DNA from: Nectonema munidae
Taxonomy: Eukaryota > Nematomorpha > Nectonematoida > Nectonematidae
Direction: 5' to 3'
Length of the DNA: 64,000 nucleotides
Assembly: GCA_030549495.1 (NCBI GenBank)
Contig: JAUIRK010001041.1
Coordinates: 434,001 to 498,000 of the forward strand
The position numbers and the translations under genes were made by a program. Below, one piece after another: positions 61,000 to 64,000 of the stretch (position 1 is the stretch's first letter; each line of letters starts with the position of its first letter). The notes below the pieces were generated by a model that saw only the letters and a list, made by a program, of their open reading frames with translations, ran no database searches and was not told the origin of the DNA.

Positions 61000-61917
61000 C
61001 TATTAAATATAAAAATCAAGCTGATATATGAAAAAGAAAGGATAATTTTGTATTTAATTTGATGATGACCAAATGACCTTTCAAAGAGTTAAATGAGTGT
61101 TAACTTTAAAATGTATTCATTAAAACCTCTTTTAAGCATGGATGTTCTCGGAAGTATATATGAATTGAGACTAATGAAATCGGGAAACATATGGGTATTG
61201 GTATCAAAAATTATCGACATTACAAAAGCTTCCATATGGAGGAGCCAACAGTACCATACGGTGGCTGCCGTAGGGTTGGCAGGTACAAGACCCATTCATC
61301 GTTACTGATGTAAAAGTGATAAGAAAAATTCAAACACAATAACCCTTAGTTCACCTGTGGCTAGGTGATAGACAAATGAAAATTTGTTATAGGCTAAATT
61401 TTTGTACACATCAAATACCGTTAAAGTCCTCGATATTTGAGGATGAAAAGCTCAAATCAACGAATATGGGTGTATATGTATATAGATATATAGGTGGAAA
61501 AGAAATGTAAGGGAGGATAGGAGGTATTCATGATGGATATTCATAAAAAAAAGGATGACGCAAAAAGAAATACCTAAGATGACAGCGACGTATTCATTCC
61601 AAGAAACAAAGGAATATGTGCAAAAAATAAAGGAGTAGGAAAGACATTGGGCCTTGATGCATCAAAAAATGTTCTCATTATAACTTTAAGGCAAAAAACG
61701 AATTTTGTATTTGACCTTATCTATGTCATCTTTTCAAATTATTTGAAAAACGAAAGAAAAGCTGCATGCCGAAAATATTCCATTTTAATATTTAATACCA
61801 CACTCCATCAACTGCTTCATAAGTCAATCTATATTTCCTTACCAAATCTTGATGATAATGGAAAGATTCAAGGGAATATAATATGTTTTGTTTATAAAAC
61901 AAAACAAAATAGTTTAA

Positions 61918-62047
61918 CCCTTTCGTGACCAATGCATCATATATGATACATAAACAATTTTACCTTCGTCTGCTTTTTTAAATAGTTTTGTATAGGAATC
62001 TTCTGCTTTTTAATAAATATCGTCTGATTTTTCTGGTCACGAAAGGG
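61918..62047. mobile_element. TTAA MITE, 130 bp, with perfect 14-bp TIR
   Basis: TTAA at 61914-61917. CCCTTTCGTGACCA at the left is exactly inverted at the right (TGGTCACGAAAGGG). The right flank is TACC, not TTAA. The palindrome is TGCATCATATATGATACA, different from its sisters. CTTCGTCTGCTTTTT and ATCGTCTGATTTTT are inside. Confidence 0.8.
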
Positions 62048-62507
62048 TACCAGAGTTTCTGAAACTGTCTTCGTCACACAAAAAAATTTTAAATGGGTCA
62101 TAAAAAATCATTTTTAGTGATTCACACATTAAATACGCGGGCGCAGGGTTGAGTCCGAATCAAGATAATGATTTGGATTCTCTGATGTTTTTAATTACAA
62201 CTTTGATTCTAATTTTTCTTTTCTAAAATTTTAATTTTGATTTTGATTTCCAAAATTCGATTCAGATTCTGCTTAGATTATTAAAAACATATTTTCAGAT
62301 ATTTACAAGCGAGTTTAGCTAGTTGTGGAAAGATGATTGCCTTGCTTACTAGATCATCATCTGTGTTGATGCCAGATTCGCTGTGTCAAACACTAAGGGA
62401 CAGGTGTCTCTCTAACCATGGTTTCTAGTGTGTATGCGGATTGTTATCTAATTGTGTTGCCTCAATTTGGGAGAAGGAACTGTGGAGCTCAGTTCTTAGT
62501 TTCTCAA

Positions 62508-62660
62508 AAAAGGTAATGGTAAAGGTACCGTGAGGTGTTTTCATCGAGAAGGCACAATTGCGCGGCTTGTATCAAACTGTGAGTAAAGCAGGCTTGATGC
62601 GGGATCGAACCCAAGACCTTGAGTTATCGAATCCAGCAACCAAACCAACCTTACTCACGC
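62508..62660 (-). mobile_element. tRNA-derived SINE, family B, copy 2 (reverse)
   Basis: Reverse complement of the 57734 copy: the head GGCGTGAGTAAGGTTGGTTT is at the right, the B box GGGTTCGATCCCGC is intact and the tail is at the left. The B box is closer to consensus than in copy 1. Confidence 0.8.
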
Positions 62661-63250
62661 CGAACAGTGCTCGTTCTCCTCATGTACACCAACGAAGCCT
62701 TAAACGCTATAATTACTGAACGAAACCGATTTTTGTGCTTCTCTATATCAGATTTTGATTCTGATTTGAGATTTTTTTAATGATTATGATTCTAATTAAG
62801 ATTTTAGGAATTTTAGAATCGACCCCAACAAGCATAACGTCCGAAAGATATGCAAACTTATTTACAACAAATATTAATACAAAAGCATCAGAAAATAGCA
62901 AGGCCTAAAAAAGGCCATTTGTCCCTAATAAACTAAACACTGAGAAAAACTCATAGCAATTATACTTAAAATATTTCTAGCTTTCTTGTTAAAAATGTAA
63001 TTTGGGAGTCAATTTTTTTACGCATAAAATGAATTATTTTAAGTCGTGTTAGGTCACTTTTTTGAAAGATAAGTCCATTTTTATTGCCGGTGATGATAAT
63101 AAAAATAATAAATAATCATTTTTATTCTCGTAGTTTACTCTGAAGAGTGCAAATCATTTGATTATGTAATAAAATAACTCTATTGTGAGGATTAGAAGTT
63201 TGGTTTTTCGGTAATTAAATCATTCCTTATATACAATCATTTTTACATTA

Positions 63251-63354
63251 CATTCTCACTTTAATTTTGTCTAAAAATTGAAAATGAACAAGAAAGAAAT
63301 TAAATAAAAAAACGACGAATTTAAGGTCAAAAAGACAAAATTAAAGTGAGAATG
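63251..63354. mobile_element. 104-bp TIR element with perfect 22-bp inverted ends
   Basis: Bases 63251-63272 are the exact reverse complement of 63333-63354 (core CTCACTTTAATTTTGTCT). The interior contains AAAAAGACAAAATT, linking it to the foldback at 54166-54580. Confidence 0.75.
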
Positions 63355-63439
63355 GCATATTCATAAATATATCGTAAGTTTGTACAATATCTGTGTCAAT
63401 CATTAACAAGTGGGGTTGGATAAGGTTCTTGAATAAGGT

Positions 63440-63979
63440 TTCCCAAAAGGGTCCACATGGACCCCTAAGGGTCAATTGGGAATTTAAGGGGCCCATGGAC
63501 AAAAATATGAATATTGGAGGTCCTTTTATCGCAGTAAGGGGTCCATGAAGTCTTTGCCAAAAATAAAGAATATGTAAACAAATGAGTTATCAGCATCCCC
63601 TGGTTTTTGCGCTTAATTGACAAGCTATTTATGCAATATATTCTAAAATGTATATACTAAAAAGTGTATAATGTAAAATAAAAATCGGATGTAGGAATAT
63701 TTTATATGGTTTGGACATCTAATGACCATACTACTCATTTTTATCTAATCACCATGTAGGTAACGATAACAATTTCCTAAAATGCTAACTTACTACTGAC
63801 TGAGTTACGGATACCACACTATATTTATATTTATTCTTTTTGTGTAATAAGAGTTACACGTTAATTGTAGAATACAATTATTAGCGAATTATGCATGTCT
63901 CTTATAGATCATGGGGGTCCACAGTTAATAAGGTTATCGCTCAAAGGGTCCACAAGTAAAAAAAGGTTGGGAACCCCTG
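63440..63979. mobile_element. hAT-type remnant
   Basis: The right end reads AAAAAAAGGTTGGGAACCCC-TG; the left side has GGTTTCCCAAAAGGGTCCAC. GGGTCCA and GGACCC blocks recur at both ends. Typical of non-autonomous hAT ends, but the left terminus is too worn to place exactly. Confidence 0.4.
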
Positions 63980-64000
63980 GAATACAGCATCAAGCCTTCT

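Larger units (their letters stand above)
61000..64000. other. upstream part of TM9SF2, no exon recognised; repeats only
   Basis: No segment matches the N-terminal 230 or so residues of TM9SF2. Frames at 61089-61308 on both strands share a GC-richer patch (about 61240-61310) without a domain. The stretch holds a TTAA MITE (61918-62047), a SINE (62508-62660), a small TIR element (63251-63354) and a hAT-like remnant. The last bases (GCATCAAGCCTTCT) look like the start of another SINE-B piece. Confidence 0.4.

Noticed and set aside
61089-61308. N-terminal TM9SF2 exon
   Set aside because: It lies just upstream of the first recognised exon, but neither strand's translation matches the family's luminal domain.

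Overview
This is a strongly AT-rich animal nuclear window. It holds spliced host genes with GT-AG introns, polyadenylation signals, tRNA-derived SINEs and a dense load of LINEs and cut-and-paste DNA transposons. Codon use, gene families and repeat content suggest an arthropod. A parasitic copepod (sea-louse type) would fit well, but the sequence alone does not prove this. I see no bacterial genes, CRISPR array, rRNA, free-standing tRNA gene or LTR/viral element.

Host genes, left to right. (1) The last two coding exons of a high-affinity choline transporter (SLC5A7/ChT1 type, + strand, 1279-5935); their intron carries a reverse-oriented LINE. (2) A compact intronless gene at 13046-13906 (+) that resembles the ATR activator ETAA1. 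(3) An EMSY-like gene with an ENT domain (+, nine phase-consistent exons, 30274-44560); its start lies upstream of the exons I can recognise. (4) The C-terminal two thirds of TM9SF2 (-, ten exons, 48885-60999); its N-terminal exons probably lie beyond the right edge. Both multi-exon genes have many very short introns (about 53-70 bp) and a few kilobase introns filled with mobile elements.

Mobile DNA. One old jockey-like LINE (about 15060-22035, +) has been split by four later insertions: a TTAA-flanked MITE, a 233-bp retroposon with an 18-bp target duplication, a 5'-truncated antisense LINE, and a 3.9-kb TTAA/TIR element whose body is two arrays of about 150-bp tandem repeats. Other LINE copies are at 2743-5440 (CR1/jockey group), about 6990-9480 (very degraded) and about 34900-36430 (RTE clade). 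A piggyBac transposase copy at 40190-41750 is damaged and has Asn at the first catalytic Asp position. A family of 76-310-bp TTAA MITEs recurs at least nine times; each copy has CCC...GGG ends, a short palindrome that differs between copies, and an internal ATCGTCTGC-type motif. There are also hAT MITEs, hAT transposase relics, a pogo/Tigger-like MITE, two tRNA-derived SINE families and a foldback family built from AAAAAGACAA-type units.

The host genes show no shared pathway; they look like unrelated neighbours. The most unusual structures are the satellite-bodied TTAA element, the MITE family with a swapped palindrome, the foldback family and a perfect 41-bp hairpin near the left edge.
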